A DNA stretch of 64,000 nucleotides from Shewanella algicola (GTDB lineage: Bacteria > Pseudomonadota > Gammaproteobacteria > Enterobacterales > Shewanellaceae), in assembly GCF_014648035.1 (NCBI RefSeq), contig NZ_BMQI01000001.1, positions 124,001 through 188,000 on the forward strand, in the 5' to 3' direction. Below, piece after piece: positions 1 to 9,347 of this stretch (position 1 is its first letter; each line of letters begins with the position of its first letter). The notes under the pieces were generated by a model. The model was not told where the DNA came from. It was given only the letters and a program-made list of their open reading frames with translations, and did no database searches. The position numbers and the translations under genes were made by a program.

Positions 1-2429
1 CAACTAGATGGTTGCACAAAACCGTGTGGTTCAACCGGATAAATAGCGGTTTCAAACATCGGTTTTTCAAGCTCAATTAACCGTTGCACCATGCGTACGC
101 TATCTTGAAAAAACACGTTATCATCTAGCACACCACTCATAATCAACAACGGCTTTTGCAATCCTTGAGCATGTTCTATCGGCGAGCTACGCTCATAAGC
201 AATAGGATCGATATCTGGCGTGTTTAAAATATTAGCAGTATAAGGTGCATTATAATGAGCCCAGTCGGTTACAGGACGTAACGCAGCCCCTGCTTGGAAT
301 AATTCTGGCTCATTAAATAATGCCATAAAGGTTAAGAAGCCACCATACGAGCCGCCGTAAGTACCGACTCGTTGAGCATCGACGTTGGCGTTAGTTGCCA
401 GCCAAGCCACACCATCTTTTAAGTCTTCCACTTCAGGGTGGCCCATGTTGCGGTACACCGCAGTGCGCCAGTCACGGCCGTAACCTTTAGAGCCGCGGTA
501 ATCCATATCCATCACCACATAACCTTGCTGCGTTAATAAGTTATGGAACATATATTCACGGAAGTAACCAGAAAAACCATAATGGGCATTTTGCAAATAA
601 CCGGCACCATGGTTAAACACCACTGCAGGGTATTTATCTGCTTGCTCGGCATCATAACCTTGCGGTAAGTACACTCTAGCATAGACCTCACCCGCACCAT
701 GGTTTGAAGGCACTGCAACAACTTGCGGCATTTGCCAAGGGTATTGCTTAAATTCACTACTGGTGTAATCCGTCAGCTGCTTAATTTCTCCACCAATGGC
801 TTGGATATAAAGTTCATCAGGGTGAGTTGCTGTAGATGCGGTTAACAGTAGCGCCTGGCCATCAGGGCTTAAACTGTAATCTAACGTACCAAACCATTGT
901 GTGAGCTGCTCATCTTTACCTGAGGCAATCTCAACTCGGTATACGTTATAGCTACCAGGGTGATCCTTGTTAGCACGGTAATAGAGGTATTTGCCATCGG
1001 GTGACAAGGTCACATTATCCACCACAAATTTTCCACTGGTCAACGCACTAACTTTGCCTGCTGCGGTTTTAATATATAAGTGTGAGAATCCTGACTCTTC
1101 AGACAAATAGTAAACCGAGTCAGTGCCCGTTACCCAACCAAATTGGTTGTAGTTATAGTTAACCCATGCATCATCGTGAAGACGGTGCTCGGTTACAAGT
1201 TTGCCTTTTTGTAAATCCACTCGAGCGATCCAACGGTCTTTGTTATCAACCGCCTCAAGCATGACTATTAATTGGTTATCAGTATCTCGCCATTGCATGG
1301 CGCTTTGGTTCCATTCCCAATCTTGCATGAGTTGAATTAAGCGTGGGGCTTTTTCACTTTTGTAACTATCGCCTTGAGCTTTGGCATTTTCAGCCTTAAC
1401 GCTGGCTAAGACATCTTCATCAAAACCTGTTAGGCCTTCGATTGTGATGTCTTTTTTAGTGTGCTCCGCTAAATCAAGCAGCACGAGACGCTGCCCAGGA
1501 AAGGCATCTTCCGCCACACGCGCACGCGCAGGCACTGCATCTATATAACCATCTTTACCGAGGTAATTTGGCATGATGTCGTGCTCTGCTCGCCAGGTAT
1601 AATTTTTATCGGTCAGCGCCAGCATCACATAACGACCATCGGGTGACAGACTCATTTCAGAAATGGTTTCACTGTCGCCTAAATACCAAGGCTGAGCTGA
1701 AAATGTTGGGTCTGCTTTAGCCAAAGATTCACGGTATTGTTCACGTGATTTGTCATTGTTATGTTGTAAGGTAACGTAGTCGGTCAGTCTATGCTGCTGC
1801 TTGGCAATATAACTGCTTGGGTCTTGCGTTTTTTGCGGTTCATTAACCATTTGGATGGCAGCAATTTGCTCAACCATACCAGTGGTTTGATGTAGGCGGA
1901 AAATGTTATTGCCTTGCCAGTAAGCCAAGTCACCATTATTCAAAAAACGGACGCCATTAATGGCATCATTTTGACGAGTAAGCTGGCTAACATCACCACT
2001 TTGTAAATCCTTTATAAAAACATTACCTTGATAAATATAGGCTTTTTTATTTTTAGTTGAATTAACAACACCATTTCGTTGGTCAGCTAAATGCAATTGA
2101 GACAGCTCAAGCTGCTCTGCCATTGTGGCTGTAATATTTTGCTGGTAATAATCACGTATCGGCGCTTGGTGAGCCTGGCGACTAAAATACACTGATTGGC
2201 TGTCATCGCTCCAATAAGCGCCACGCGCAAATATTCCCATCCAATCTGGATTAGCCATAATTTGATTGAGAGTTAACGCTTGTTCTGCTTTTGGTGGAGA
2301 CGCGAGTGGTACGGTAATCTTAGTGGTTGAAACCGTTGTGGTTGGTGCCGAATCGACAGTAGCCACACAGCCACTTATCATGGCTAAAGAAACTGCACTA
2401 ATGGCAAAATGTCGTAAAATGCTGGTCAT
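1..2429 (-). CDS. S9 family serine peptidase (DPP IV/prolyl oligopeptidase type), lipoprotein; 3' end cut by window edge
   Basis: This predicted extracytoplasmic peptidase of the DPP IV-like S9 family would cleave short peptides, often after proline. About 809 codons are visible before the left edge, close to full family length. The ATG at 2429 follows AAGGGA. The N-terminus is a lipoprotein signal ending in a lipobox (ISGC, Cys21). A long middle part fits a beta-propeller. The C-terminal alpha/beta hydrolase domain has the nucleophile motif YGGSYGGF (around 310-335), the Asp in GVLDDNV (around 125-160) and the His in EPHGF (around 20-35), so the triad is complete. The stop codon lies outside the window. 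Family assignment is firm; substrate and exact cell location are inferred. Confidence 0.88.
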   Translation of the reverse strand, partial: MTSILRHFAISAVSLAMISGCVATVDSAPTTTVSTTKITVPLASPPKAEQALTLNQIMANPDWMGIFARGAYWSDDSQSVYFSRQAHQAPIRDYYQQNITATMAEQLELSQLHLADQRNGVVNSTKNKKAYIYQGNVFIKDLQSGDVSQLTRQNDAINGVRFLNNGDLAYWQGNNIFRLHQTTGMVEQIAAIQMVNEPQKTQDPSSYIAKQQHRLTDYVTLQHNNDKSREQYRESLAKADPTFSAQPWYLGDSETISEMSLSPDGRYVMLALTDKNYTWRAEHDIMPNYLGKDGYIDAVPARARVAEDAFPGQRLVLLDLAEHTKKDITIEGLTGFDEDVLASVKAENAKAQGDSYKSEKAPRLIQLMQDWEWNQSAMQWRDTDNQLIVMLEAVDNKDRWIARVDLQKGKLVTEHRLHDDAWVNYNYNQFGWVTGTDSVYYLSEESGFSHLYIKTAAGKVSALTSGKFVVDNVTLSPDGKYLYYRANKDHPGSYNVYRVEIASGKDEQLTQWFGTLDYSLSPDGQALLLTASTATHPDELYIQAIGGEIKQLTDYTSSEFKQYPWQMPQVVAVPSNHGAGEVYARVYLPQGYDAEQADKYPAVVFNHGAGYLQNAHYGFSGYFREYMFHNLLTQQGYVVMDMDYRGSKGYGRDWRTAVYRNMGHPEVEDLKDGVAWLATNANVDAQRVGTYGGSYGGFLTFMALFNEPELFQAGAALRPVTDWAHYNAPYTANILNTPDIDPIAYERSSPIEHAQGLQKPLLIMSGVLDDNVFFQDSVRMVQRLIELEKPMFETAIYPVEPHGFVQPSS

Positions 2430-2524
2430 GATCATCCCTTTTATTATTTTAAGCGCTATTTATAACATAGATTGGCCGGTGATGAAGGTCTGAAGTTGTA
2501 ACATAAAATACCATTTTAAAGGTA

Positions 2525-3094
2525 TTAAGCGCGCAAAAAGTTAGCCAGTAACTCATGCCCTTGCTGGGTTAAAATCGATTCAGGATGAAACTGCACGCTG
2601 TATACATTGAGCGCTCGATGACTCATGGCCATAATCTCTCTGCCGTGCATTGGGTCGTCAAACCAAGCATCAAGTTGAAACCCTGGTGGCACATTGTCTA
2701 TCAGTAAAGAATGATAACGAGTGACCTGAAGAGGCAGTGCAAGTGCAGAAAAAAGCCCTTGTTGATTATGTTCAATTAAACTGGTTTTGCCATGCATAAC
2801 ACGCTTAGCACGAATAACATTTGCACCAAATACTTGTGCGATAGCTTGATGACCTAAACACACACCTAAGATAGGTATTATACCCGCAAAATGCTCAATA
2901 GCGGTCAGCGAGACTCCTGCTTCGTTAGGAGTACAGGGACCCGGTGAAATAACCAAATGACTTGGCGCTAATGCTTCAATTTGTGCAACCGTGATTTCGT
3001 CATTACGTTTAACCACAATCTCTTGTCCGAGAGTTTGAAAATACTGAACAAGATTAAACGTAAATGAATCATAATTATCAATCATCAATAACAT
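2525..3094 (-). CDS. pabA: Glutamine amidotransferase subunit of aminodeoxychorismate/anthranilate synthase
   Basis: This class I glutamine amidotransferase supplies ammonia to the chorismate-using partner in folate (PabB) or tryptophan (TrpE) synthesis. The triad is visible: Cys in GVCLGHQ, and His and Glu in QFHPES. I start at the ATG at 3094 because [11 protein letters not shown] matches the usual PabA start. An in-frame GTG at 3106 would add four residues and has AAGG close in front, so it remains possible. The gene is not beside trp genes, which favours pabA over trpG, but the two are hard to separate by sequence. It lies downstream of the sspB terminator. Confidence 0.85.
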   Translation of the reverse strand: MLLMIDNYDSFTFNLVQYFQTLGQEIVVKRNDEITVAQIEALAPSHLVISPGPCTPNEAGVSLTAIEHFAGIIPILGVCLGHQAIAQVFGANVIRAKRVMHGKTSLIEHNQQGLFSALALPLQVTRYHSLLIDNVPPGFQLDAWFDDPMHGREIMAMSHRALNVYSVQFHPESILTQQGHELLANFLRA

Positions 3095-3122
3095 TATCGA
3101 TCTCACAAGCCTTTTTTAGATT

Positions 3123-3151
3123 AAAAAAAACCAGCCTTGCGACTGGTTTTA
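3123..3151 (-). terminator. Rho-independent terminator after sspB
   Basis: The arms AAACCAG and CTGGTTT pair around an 8-nt loop and, read on the minus strand, are followed by a run of T. It lies just after the sspB stop and before pabA, so it should end the sspA-sspB transcript. Confidence 0.75.
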
Positions 3152-3169
3152 TGTCCTAACGGCTGTTAA

Positions 3170-3640
3170 TTACTTAACCACTGTTAGGTGACTTCTGCGT
3201 TTAGCTTTGTCGTCTGAACTGGTCGACTTAGTCATCTCTGGCGCTGTTGAAGGTTCTTCAACTGACTTCATAGATGAAGGCACTGATGAAAGCTCATCGT
3301 GTTCATCTTCGATCATGTAAGCATCTTCCATATCAAACACCGTACCCGCACCGTTTTCACGGGCATAGATAGCGACGATTGAAGCCATAGGTAAAAAGAC
3401 GTTTTGCGGTACTCCGCCAAAACGTGCATTAAACTCTACGACATCGTTTGTCATGTGAAGATTGGCCACGGCTCCAGTTGCAATGTTTAATACGATTTGG
3501 CCGTCTTTAACAAATTGCTGTGGAACCTGGGTACCTTTAACAAAAGCGTCCACGACAACATGCGGCGTTAAATGGTTATCCATCAACCATTCATAATAAG
3601 CGCGCAATAAATACGGACGATTAGGTGTTATTGGTTTCAT
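3170..3640 (-). CDS. sspB: ClpXP protease specificity-enhancing factor SspB
   Basis: SspB binds ssrA-tagged proteins released from stalled ribosomes and delivers them to ClpXP. The 156-aa protein has the conserved substrate-binding domain (about residues 1-110), an acidic and Ser-rich flexible linker, and the C-terminal ClpX-binding tail ending LTVVK, as in characterised SspB proteins. The start overlaps the sspA stop by one base (TAATG), so the two are probably translationally coupled. Length and architecture are normal. Confidence 0.96.
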   Translation of the reverse strand: MKPITPNRPYLLRAYYEWLMDNHLTPHVVVDAFVKGTQVPQQFVKDGQIVLNIATGAVANLHMTNDVVEFNARFGGVPQNVFLPMASIVAIYARENGAGTVFDMEDAYMIEDEHDELSSVPSSMKSVEEPSTAPEMTKSTSSDDKAKRRSHLTVVK

Positions 3641-4269
3641 TACATGCCCATGCGCATTTCGCGCTCAGCCTCAGTTAATGATGCTTTAAATGATTCGCGC
3701 TCAAAAATACGAGTCATATAAGCATTGATTTCTTTCGCTGTACGTGGATCTAAGTTAATGCCTAATACAGGTAAACGCCATAATAATGGGCCTAAGTAGC
3801 AGTCAGATAGACCGAACTCTTCGCTCATAAAATATGGCATCTCAGCAAATACAGGCGCTAAAGCAACTAAGCTTTCGGTTAACTCTTTACGCGCTGCATC
3901 AGCTTTGTCACCGTTACGGATGCGATCAACAAGCACATACCAGTCGGTGTCGATTCTGTGCATCATCAAACGGCTTTGACCGCGAGATACCGGGTATACT
4001 GGCATTAATGGAGGATGCGGAAAACGCTCGTCCAAATACTCCATAATAATACGTGATTCGTACAACACTAATTCACGATCAACTAAAGTCGGTACTGAGT
4101 TGTACGGATTGACTTCAAGCAAATCTTCAGGCATTTCACTTGGGTCAACTTGTAAAACATCAACAGTAACCCCTTTTTCAGCCAATACGATACGTACTTG
4201 GTGACTATATAAATCATCGGCACCAGAAAAAAGTGTCATGATAGAGCGCTTGTTGGCAGCAACAGCCAT
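3640..4269 (-). CDS. sspA: Stringent starvation protein A (RNA polymerase-associated, GST fold)
   Basis: SspA is a glutathione-S-transferase-fold protein that binds RNA polymerase and, in E. coli, affects stationary-phase and acid-stress gene expression. The 209-aa sequence has a thioredoxin-like N-terminal half (SHQVRIVLAEKG and NPYNSVPTLVDR are typical) and a helical C-terminal half. The ATG at 4269 follows a strong GGAGGG. It forms an operon with sspB and lies downstream of the pet operon terminator. A GST-like non-catalytic role is the family expectation. Confidence 0.95.
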   Translation of the reverse strand: MAVAANKRSIMTLFSGADDLYSHQVRIVLAEKGVTVDVLQVDPSEMPEDLLEVNPYNSVPTLVDRELVLYESRIIMEYLDERFPHPPLMPVYPVSRGQSRLMMHRIDTDWYVLVDRIRNGDKADAARKELTESLVALAPVFAEMPYFMSEEFGLSDCYLGPLLWRLPVLGINLDPRTAKEINAYMTRIFERESFKASLTEAEREMRMGM

Positions 4270-4288
4270 TGATACCCTCCAGAATCTA

Positions 4289-4325
4289 AAAAAAACAAAA
4301 CAAACGAGGGGCTAAGCCCCCCGTT
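4289..4325 (-). terminator. Rho-independent terminator after petC
   Basis: On the minus strand GGGGC-TTA-GCCCC is followed by a T-rich tract (TCGTTTGTTTTG and further T). It sits between petC and sspA and should separate the bc1 operon from the ssp operon. Confidence 0.8.
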
Positions 4326-4364
4326 TACAATATGCGGATAATGTATAATAACCGTTATTGATAG

Positions 4365-5063
4365 CTAGTGTACATCTTTCCAGTACTCTTTCTTCAACAA
4401 ATACGCAATGATGAAGAAAATAAACAAGAATCCAAGTACCCACATACCTAAAGCTTTACGCTCTAACTGTACAGGTTCAGCCGAGTAAACTAAGAAGCCC
4501 GTGATATCACGCACAGCTTGGTCATACTCTTCTGCAGTCAATTTGCCACCGGTAGTAACAAAAGTGCCATCGTCTTGTTTTACTGCAAGACCTTGTAAGT
4601 CTTGTAATACGTGTGGCATACCCACTAATGGGAACACTGTGTTGTTTACACCAAATGGACGAGTCTCATCAGCATAAAAACCTTTAAGATATGAATATAC
4701 CCAGTCTTCACCACGTACACGAGCAACCAGGGTTAAATCTGGAGGCGCTGCACCAAACCATTTTGCTGCGTCAGCGGTAGGAATCGCGTTTTCCATTAAA
4801 TCGCCGATTTTAGCATCGTTCAAAATGTATTTACTGCGCATATCATCAGTTGAAATACCGATATCTGCAGCAACACGCTCATAACGCTGATATTGAGTGC
4901 TGTGACAACCTGAACAGTATTGTTGGAATAAACCCAAACCACGTTCTAATGACGCTTTGTCATGTAAGTCAACGTTAGCGCTTTCTAAGTGAACATTATG
5001 TCCACTTGCTGCCATCGCCAAAGATGGCAACAAAGTAACTAATGCGATTAATAACTTTTTCAT
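4365..5063 (-). CDS. petC: Ubiquinol-cytochrome c reductase, cytochrome c1 subunit
   Basis: This subunit of the bc1 complex (complex III) passes electrons from the Rieske protein to cytochrome c. The 232-aa protein has an N-terminal signal peptide (cleavage probably after AMA), the heme c motif CSGCH (Cys50, Cys53, His54), and one C-terminal membrane anchor (about residues 206-225) with a charged cytoplasmic tail. The start overlaps the petB stop, and it is the last gene of petA-petB-petC. Confidence 0.97.
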   Translation of the reverse strand: MKKLLIALVTLLPSLAMAASGHNVHLESANVDLHDKASLERGLGLFQQYCSGCHSTQYQRYERVAADIGISTDDMRSKYILNDAKIGDLMENAIPTADAAKWFGAAPPDLTLVARVRGEDWVYSYLKGFYADETRPFGVNNTVFPLVGMPHVLQDLQGLAVKQDDGTFVTTGGKLTAEEYDQAVRDITGFLVYSAEPVQLERKALGMWVLGFLFIFFIIAYLLKKEYWKDVH

Positions 5064-6277
5064 TAGTGTGTCACCCTCGTTGGTACTTCTTTTGTTTTCT
5101 CATTTTTACTGTAAACCCATAGGGCTACGAAGAAACCAAAGTAAGTGAAAGTGAAAATACGTGCCGCAATAGTCAGCTCAGGAGTCGCAGGAACCACACC
5201 TAAATAACCAAGAATAATGAACGACACAGTAAATTGTGCAATGTTGATCTTGTGGATCATGCTGCGATAGCGAATAGACTTCACTTTACAACGGTCAAGC
5301 CATGGCAGAATAAATAACACTGCAATAGACAGACCCATACCAATGACACCCAATAACTTATCAGGAATTGCACGTAAAATGGCATAGAAAGGTGTGAAGT
5401 ACCAAACCGGTGCAATATGCTCAGGAGTCTTCATTGGGTTAGCCGCTTCAAAGTTTGGCTTTTCAAGGAAGTATCCACCGCCTTCAGGCATGAAGAACAA
5501 CACATAACAAAACACGATTAAGAAGCCCGCTACACCCATAATATCTTTTACAGTGTAATAAGGGTGGAATGGAATACCATCAATAGGCCATCCGTTCTCA
5601 TCTTTGTTCTTTTTAATCTCTACACCATCAGGGTTATTTGAGCCCACTTCATGCAGTGCAATTAAGTGTAAGAACACTAAAACAACTAATACAAGTGGCA
5701 GCGCAATAACGTGTAATGCGAAGAAACGGTTTAGGGTAGCACCCGAAATAACGTAGTCACCACGGATCCACAATGTAAGGTCATCACCAATAATAGGGAT
5801 AGCACCAAACAAGGAGATAATTACCTGTGCGCCCCAGTAAGACATTTGACCCCAAGGTAATAGGTAACCCATGAATGCTTCAGCCATTAGCACAAGGAAA
5901 ATCAACATACCAAACAGCCATAACAGCTCTCTTGGTTTTTGATAAGAACCGTAGATTAAGCCACGGAACATGTGCATATAGATGACAAAGAAAAACGCCG
6001 ATGCCCCCGTAGAGTGCATATAACGAAGTAACCAGCCGTACTCAACATCACGCATGATGTATTCAACTGAAGCAAACGCGCCTTCAGCTGTAGGTACGTA
6101 ATTCATGGTTAACCAAATACCCGTGAGTAATTGGTTAACTAAAACTAAAAGCGCCAATGAACCAAAGAAATACCAAAAGTTGAAGTTCTTTGGTGTCGCA
6201 TATTGGCCCACATGACGGTTATAAGTGGCCGTCATTGGGATGCGCGCATCAATCCAATCAATAATGTTCTTAACCAT
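5063..6277 (-). CDS. petB: Ubiquinol-cytochrome c reductase, cytochrome b subunit
   Basis: This is the membrane core of the bc1 complex and carries both quinone sites and two b-type hemes. The 404-aa protein has eight or so hydrophobic helices. His pairs on two helices (in RYMHSTGA/YMHMFRG and in LHVIALP/FLHLIALH) are the expected heme ligands. The Qo-site motif reads PVWY rather than the more familiar PEWY; that variant is known in other proteobacteria. The start overlaps the petA stop. Confidence 0.97.
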   Translation of the reverse strand: MVKNIIDWIDARIPMTATYNRHVGQYATPKNFNFWYFFGSLALLVLVNQLLTGIWLTMNYVPTAEGAFASVEYIMRDVEYGWLLRYMHSTGASAFFFVIYMHMFRGLIYGSYQKPRELLWLFGMLIFLVLMAEAFMGYLLPWGQMSYWGAQVIISLFGAIPIIGDDLTLWIRGDYVISGATLNRFFALHVIALPLVLVVLVFLHLIALHEVGSNNPDGVEIKKNKDENGWPIDGIPFHPYYTVKDIMGVAGFLIVFCYVLFFMPEGGGYFLEKPNFEAANPMKTPEHIAPVWYFTPFYAILRAIPDKLLGVIGMGLSIAVLFILPWLDRCKVKSIRYRSMIHKINIAQFTVSFIILGYLGVVPATPELTIAARIFTFTYFGFFVALWVYSKNEKTKEVPTRVTH

Positions 6278-6867
6278 TATGCCGCTCCTGTGTCTTCACC
6301 GATAAGCACGGTAGCGTCATCGACATATTTGTGTGGCGGGATCACGAGGTTCAATGGTGCTGGAACACCCTGGAACACACGACCGGCCATGTCAAATTTA
6401 GAACCGTGACAAGGACAGAAGAAACCAGATGTCACCCCTTCAACCTGCTCACCGAATGAATCAGGTAAATAAGTAGGCGAACAACCTAGGTGAGTACAGA
6501 TACCAACTGCAATAAAGAATTCAGGCTTAATAGAACGTGCTGGGTTAGTAGCATATTCGGGTTGCTGCATTTCTTCAGAAGCAGGATCGCGTAATTGACC
6601 GTCTAGAGATTTAAGATTCTCTAGTACAGCTTCTGTACGACGAACGACCCAAACCGGTTTTCCGCGCCATTCGACACGAATTAACTGACCTGGTTCTACT
6701 TTACTAATATTTACTTCGACCGGCGCACCTGCAGCTTTCGCCTTGGCGCTCGGATTCCATGACTTGATGAAAGGAACCGCTACAGCGACGGCACCAGCAC
6801 CACCTACTACGGCGGTTGCGGCTGTCAGGAATCTGCGACGTCCGGTATCGACTGGCGCATTGCTCAT
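6277..6867 (-). CDS. petA: Ubiquinol-cytochrome c reductase, Rieske iron-sulfur subunit
   Basis: The Rieske protein takes electrons from ubiquinol and passes them to cytochrome c1. The N-terminus has a twin-arginine type motif (RRRFLT, residues 10-15) followed by a hydrophobic helix, as expected for Tat export with a retained anchor. The [2Fe-2S] ligands are Cys124 and His126 (CTHLGC) and Cys151 and His154 (CPCHGS), with disulfide partners Cys129 and Cys153. The 196-aa length is normal. It is first in petABC; the genes overlap by single bases, suggesting coupled translation. Confidence 0.97.
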   Translation of the reverse strand: MSNAPVDTGRRRFLTAATAVVGGAGAVAVAVPFIKSWNPSAKAKAAGAPVEVNISKVEPGQLIRVEWRGKPVWVVRRTEAVLENLKSLDGQLRDPASEEMQQPEYATNPARSIKPEFFIAVGICTHLGCSPTYLPDSFGEQVEGVTSGFFCPCHGSKFDMAGRVFQGVPAPLNLVIPPHKYVDDATVLIGEDTGAA

Positions 6868-6961
6868 CCACTTATCTCCCAGAGGGTGTTGGAATTTTTA
6901 TATTTCAATACTTTAGCGAACCACAACGGTGTCGCTAAAATCATAGTTTGATGCGGTGCTC

Positions 6962-6967
6962 ATTATA
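6962..6967 (-). promoter_or_regulatory. petA: Candidate -10 element of the petABC promoter
   Basis: A perfect TATAAT lies on the minus strand about 95 bases upstream of the petA start. The corresponding -35 (around TGATCT at 17 bases) is poor, so activation by a regulator is possible. Confidence 0.4.
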
Positions 6968-7113
6968 GCGAAAAATTAGAGCCAGATCATAGTGAAAACA
7001 CACATCTAAGTTGAGGATATTAACATTTTTTTCAAAAAGGCATATAAATCAGCGCCTTTTTAACAATCGAAACAAGGTTAACTCATGCAAAATAATTTTT
7101 TATTGCTATATCT

Positions 7114-7126
7114 AATCAACTACTTA
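7114..7126. promoter_or_regulatory. Possible IHF binding site upstream of petA
   Basis: The plus strand reads AATCAACTACTTA, which fits WATCAANNNNTTR at every fixed position and is surrounded by AT-rich sequence. It is a match to a short consensus only; binding is not shown. Confidence 0.3.
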
Positions 7127-7214
7127 TATACGTTTTGCTGTAAAAACAGTCAAAACAAGCTGTTTATTCACGAAGAATAGCTTTTATTGAATGCAGAGTT
7201 TGAATTACAGATAC

Positions 7215-7240
7215 AAAAAAGCTCGGGTTTAACCGAGCTT
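7215..7240 (-). terminator. Rho-independent terminator after hflC
   Basis: A perfect 8-bp stem (AAGCTCGG/CCGAGCTT) with a 6-base loop is followed on the minus strand by six T. It should end the hflK-hflC transcript, perhaps that of the whole upstream block. Confidence 0.85.
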
Positions 7241-7272
7241 TTAAAGATTTGGTATCAGCGTGAGCTGGTTGC

Positions 7273-8151
7273 TTATTTACCGTTAGCTGATTTCATGTAT
7301 TTGAAGAAATCACCTTCTGGTTCTAATACCATCACATCATTTTTGCCAGCAAAACTTTCTTTGTAGGCTTCTAAGCTGCGAAGGAAACTGTAGAACTCAG
7401 GTTCTTTGTTATAAGCATCAGCATAAATTTTCGCTGCCAGTGCATCACCTTCACCACGAGTGGTTAGGGCTTTACGCTCAGCTTCAGCTATTTTTACCGT
7501 AACGTTTGCATCAATCGTTGCACGGATAATTTCAGCTTGTTCTTTACCTTGTGCACGATGCTCTTTCGCCACAGCTTGACGCTCAGCCCGCATACGTTGG
7601 TAAATACTGTTACTGACGTTAGACGGTAAGTTAATCTGCTTAACTCGCACATCAACCACTTCAATACCTAAATTTTCAGCACTTTCAGAAGCGTTTTGTA
7701 ATGCATCAGTTTGCAATTCATCACGTTTACCCGATACAATTTCTTTAATCGTACGGCGACCAAACTCGGTGCGTAAATCGTTGTTGATTTTAGCTTGTAA
7801 TAAGCTTTCAGCATTGGCTTTAATACCACCGTTAGTTGAAAGATAATACTTTTCAAAATCATGAATACGCCACTTAACATACGAATCAACCATTAAGTCT
7901 TTCTTTTCAGAAGTCACAAAACGATCGGCTGCGCCATCAAGCGTTTGAATACGCGCATCTAAATAGCGTACTTTATCAACGACAGGTGTTTTGAAATGTA
8001 AGCCTGGAGCAAACACTTTAGTGACTTCGTCTTCTTTAAGGACTTTACCGAAACGAGACACTATTGCGCGCTCACCTTCGTTAACAACCATTAAAGATGA
8101 AAAACCAACCCCTAATACGACCACTAAAATGATCAGAGCAAATCTACCCAT
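7273..8151 (-). CDS. hflC: FtsH protease modulator HflC (SPFH/band 7 protein)
   Basis: HflC forms, with HflK, a large inner-membrane assembly that surrounds and modulates the FtsH protease. The 292-aa protein has one N-terminal membrane helix (about residues 4-22), then an SPFH domain starting near NEGERAIVSRFGKV, then a long charged helical region. It starts 2 bases after the hflK stop and is followed by a strong terminator. Confidence 0.95.
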   Translation of the reverse strand: MGRFALIILVVVLGVGFSSLMVVNEGERAIVSRFGKVLKEDEVTKVFAPGLHFKTPVVDKVRYLDARIQTLDGAADRFVTSEKKDLMVDSYVKWRIHDFEKYYLSTNGGIKANAESLLQAKINNDLRTEFGRRTIKEIVSGKRDELQTDALQNASESAENLGIEVVDVRVKQINLPSNVSNSIYQRMRAERQAVAKEHRAQGKEQAEIIRATIDANVTVKIAEAERKALTTRGEGDALAAKIYADAYNKEPEFYSFLRSLEAYKESFAGKNDVMVLEPEGDFFKYMKSANGK

Positions 8152-8153
8152 GG

Positions 8154-9314
8154 TTAGTTCCTCCCTTGGCGAATACGTTCTTCGCGGCTGAGACGCCCAT
8201 CAGACGACGTACTGGTAATAGGTGTATTCACGCCAATGTTCGAAACAGAATTAATATGACGTTCAGCTTCTGGTTCAGCTACCTGACGCGAAGATTTAGA
8301 CGCATCCATTAACTTATCTAGAGGCAAATACATCAAATTACCGTTATTTTTAGCATCAATTAACACTTTATTGGTGTCAGACATCACCACTTGCATCGCG
8401 TCTAAATATAAACGATTACGTGTTACGTCTGGTGCAGTATTATACTCAGGTAAAAGTTTTTCAAAGCGAGCCACTTTACCTTGTGCTTCTAACACTTCAC
8501 GTTCTTTATAAGCGTTAGCTTGTTGCGCCATACGTTCAACTTGACCACGAGCTTTAGGTTCAATTTCACGAGCGTAAGCTTCTGCTTCACGAATAAAGCG
8601 CTGCTCATCTTCCTGTGCAGAGATAGCGTCATCAAACGCATCTTTTACTTCTTCAGGAGGACGTGCTGGCAAAAAGTTAACGTCACGAATTTGTAGGCCT
8701 AATTTATAAGGCTCAATAATACGCTCTAACTCTTTCCAAGTATCACGGCGAATCGCATCACGGCCAGTCGTTAAGATATCGTCCATGCGATTGTGACCAA
8801 TCACATAACGTAACGCACTGTCGGTTGCTTCGCGTAAACTTTCATTCGCTTCTACAGCACTGAACAAGTATGAATAAGCGTCAGAAACACTGTACTGAAC
8901 CACTAATTCCACTTTGACGACGTTTTCGTCAGATGTCAGCATGCTGCCTGATGCAGGAATTGAGCGAAACGACTCTACGTCTACGGTATACACTTCATCA
9001 ATAAAAGTGGCTTTCCAGTGTAAACCAGAACTCACCTCACCGATGTGTTGACCAAAACGAAGTAGCACGCCGCGCTCAGCTTCTTTAACTGTATATAACC
9101 CAGATAAACCCCAAATAATTAGGGCTATAACGGCTATTACAATCAATAAAGATGAATTAAATGGTTGGCCAGATGCGGAGTTACCGCCTTTGCCACCAAA
9201 ACGTTTTGATAAATTACGAAAAACTTCGTCGAGATCCGGTGGTCCTTTATCGTTACCACCTTTATTTCCCCAAGGGTCTTTATTACCCTTGTTACCGGGC
9301 TCATTCCAAGCCAT
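8154..9314 (-). CDS. hflK: FtsH protease modulator HflK (SPFH/band 7 protein)
   Basis: HflK is the partner of HflC in the FtsH-associated membrane complex. The 386-aa protein has a Gly/Asn/Asp-rich cytoplasmic N-terminus (NKGNKDPWGNKGG), a single membrane helix near residues 55-75, an SPFH domain (TVKEAERGVLLRFG onwards) and a helical C-terminal half with a polar tail. This architecture is characteristic. It lies between hflX and hflC as in E. coli. Confidence 0.95.
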   Translation of the reverse strand: MAWNEPGNKGNKDPWGNKGGNDKGPPDLDEVFRNLSKRFGGKGGNSASGQPFNSSLLIVIAVIALIIWGLSGLYTVKEAERGVLLRFGQHIGEVSSGLHWKATFIDEVYTVDVESFRSIPASGSMLTSDENVVKVELVVQYSVSDAYSYLFSAVEANESLREATDSALRYVIGHNRMDDILTTGRDAIRRDTWKELERIIEPYKLGLQIRDVNFLPARPPEEVKDAFDDAISAQEDEQRFIREAEAYAREIEPKARGQVERMAQQANAYKEREVLEAQGKVARFEKLLPEYNTAPDVTRNRLYLDAMQVVMSDTNKVLIDAKNNGNLMYLPLDKLMDASKSSRQVAEPEAERHINSVSNIGVNTPITSTSSDGRLSREERIRQGRN

Positions 9315-9347
9315 TTAGCACTCCATAATTGGATGAAATAAATGAGA

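Larger units (their letters stand above)
6868..7214. other. Non-coding region upstream of petA
   Basis: This region of about 350 bases holds no credible gene. It should contain the pet operon promoter: a perfect TATAAT on the minus strand at 6962-6967. Further upstream, in an AT-rich stretch (about 7081-7140), is a sequence fitting the IHF consensus (7114-7126). I see no other structure. Confidence 0.5.
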
